6,074 bases of DNA from Scatomorpha gallistercoris. Its GTDB lineage: Bacteria; Bacillota; Clostridia; Oscillospirales; Oscillospiraceae. The stretch lies in the NCBI GenBank assembly GCA_018713005.1, contig DVFX01000066.1, positions 1 through 6,074 on the forward strand, read 5' to 3'. The position numbers and the translations under genes are program-made. Shown here in pieces: positions 5,917 through 6,074 of this stretch (its first letter is position 1; the number at the start of each line of letters is the position of its first letter). The notes below the pieces were generated by a model that saw only the letters and a list, made by a program, of their open reading frames with translations, was not told the origin of the DNA and made no database searches.

Positions 5917-6074
5917 TCACTTCATAGCCAGGAACTCGGCGGCGGTCATTATTTTCGGGTGCTTGATGCCCGATTCGAGGAAGTCCTTGTCGCCTGTCAA
6001 GAGCACATCCACGCTGCTTGCTATGGCAGCGCGGAGTATGGGTCTGTCTGCCACGTCGCGCACACTCTGTTCGG
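5917..6074 (-). CDS. PIN-domain protein, putative toxin (C-terminal part, runs off window)
   Basis: The last 51 residues of a minus-strand protein, with its stop at 5917-5919; the N-terminus lies beyond the window. VRDVADRPILRAAI followed by VDVLLTGDKDFLE is the C-terminal half of a PIN nuclease fold. The aspartates in ADRPIL and TGDKDF correspond to the conserved acidic residues that bind metal, and IMTAAEFLAMK is the usual end of the putative-toxin PIN family (COG1569 type). Such proteins are generally RNases acting as toxins with an adjacent antitoxin, which would be upstream, at positions above 6074, and is not visible here. The gene converges on the transfer operon and shares its terminator. 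It could be a toxin-antitoxin cargo or stabilisation module of the element, or a gene next to it. Domain call is firm; toxin activity and partner are inferred. Confidence 0.85.
   Translation of the reverse strand, partial: EQSVRDVADRPILRAAIASSVDVLLTGDKDFLESGIKHPKIMTAAEFLAMK

Overview
The window is a 6.07 kb, GC-rich, almost gap-free piece of a conjugation (type IV secretion) operon from an integrative and conjugative element of a Gram-positive host. Its gene set and order are PrgI-like membrane protein, VirB4-type ATPase, NlpC/P60 endopeptidase of the CD1108 type, DUF4315 and DUF4366. These match, from general knowledge, the transfer module of the CTn4/Tn1549-like elements of Clostridioides difficile and of many gut Clostridia (Oscillospirales, Lachnospiraceae). 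The base composition favours a GC-rich gut Oscillospirales-type host over C. difficile itself. That host assignment is inference.

Layout on the plus strand: 1-369 PrgI-like protein; 389-2737 VirB4-like ATPase, whose start is problematic; 2734-3438 a BRO-N/KilAC phage-type antirepressor; 3416-4777 membrane-anchored NlpC/P60 cell-wall endopeptidase; 4797-4997 DUF4315 coiled-coil protein; 4990-5712 DUF4366 membrane protein with a signal peptide; 5712-5882 a 56-residue proline- and cysteine-rich protein. The genes overlap by 1 to 23 nt or are separated by 19 nt, so they look like one translationally coupled operon. A perfect 11-bp hairpin (5886-5912) closes it. Beyond it, on the minus strand, lies the C-terminal part of a PIN-domain protein that runs off the window.

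How the parts work together (family knowledge plus inference): PrgI and VirB4 form the inner-membrane channel base and its motor. The NlpC/P60 enzyme opens peptidoglycan locally so that the channel can pass. DUF4315 and DUF4366 are constant companions of this module with unknown roles. The antirepressor is a regulatory, phage-derived gene lodged in the structural operon. The PIN gene is probably toxin-type cargo or the start of the next module.

The most noteworthy observations are: (1) the VirB4 frame continues upstream of its first usable start codon with family-like sequence, and a strong Shine-Dalgarno there has no start codon behind it; (2) a patch of low third-position GC straddles the VirB4/antirepressor junction and ends abruptly inside the BRO-N domain; (3) an antirepressor is embedded in the secretion operon; (4) there is an unnamed Cys-rich microprotein at the operon end. 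I saw no RNA genes, CRISPR arrays, insertion sequences, attachment sites or promoters, and no stretch over 300 bases lacks a gene.
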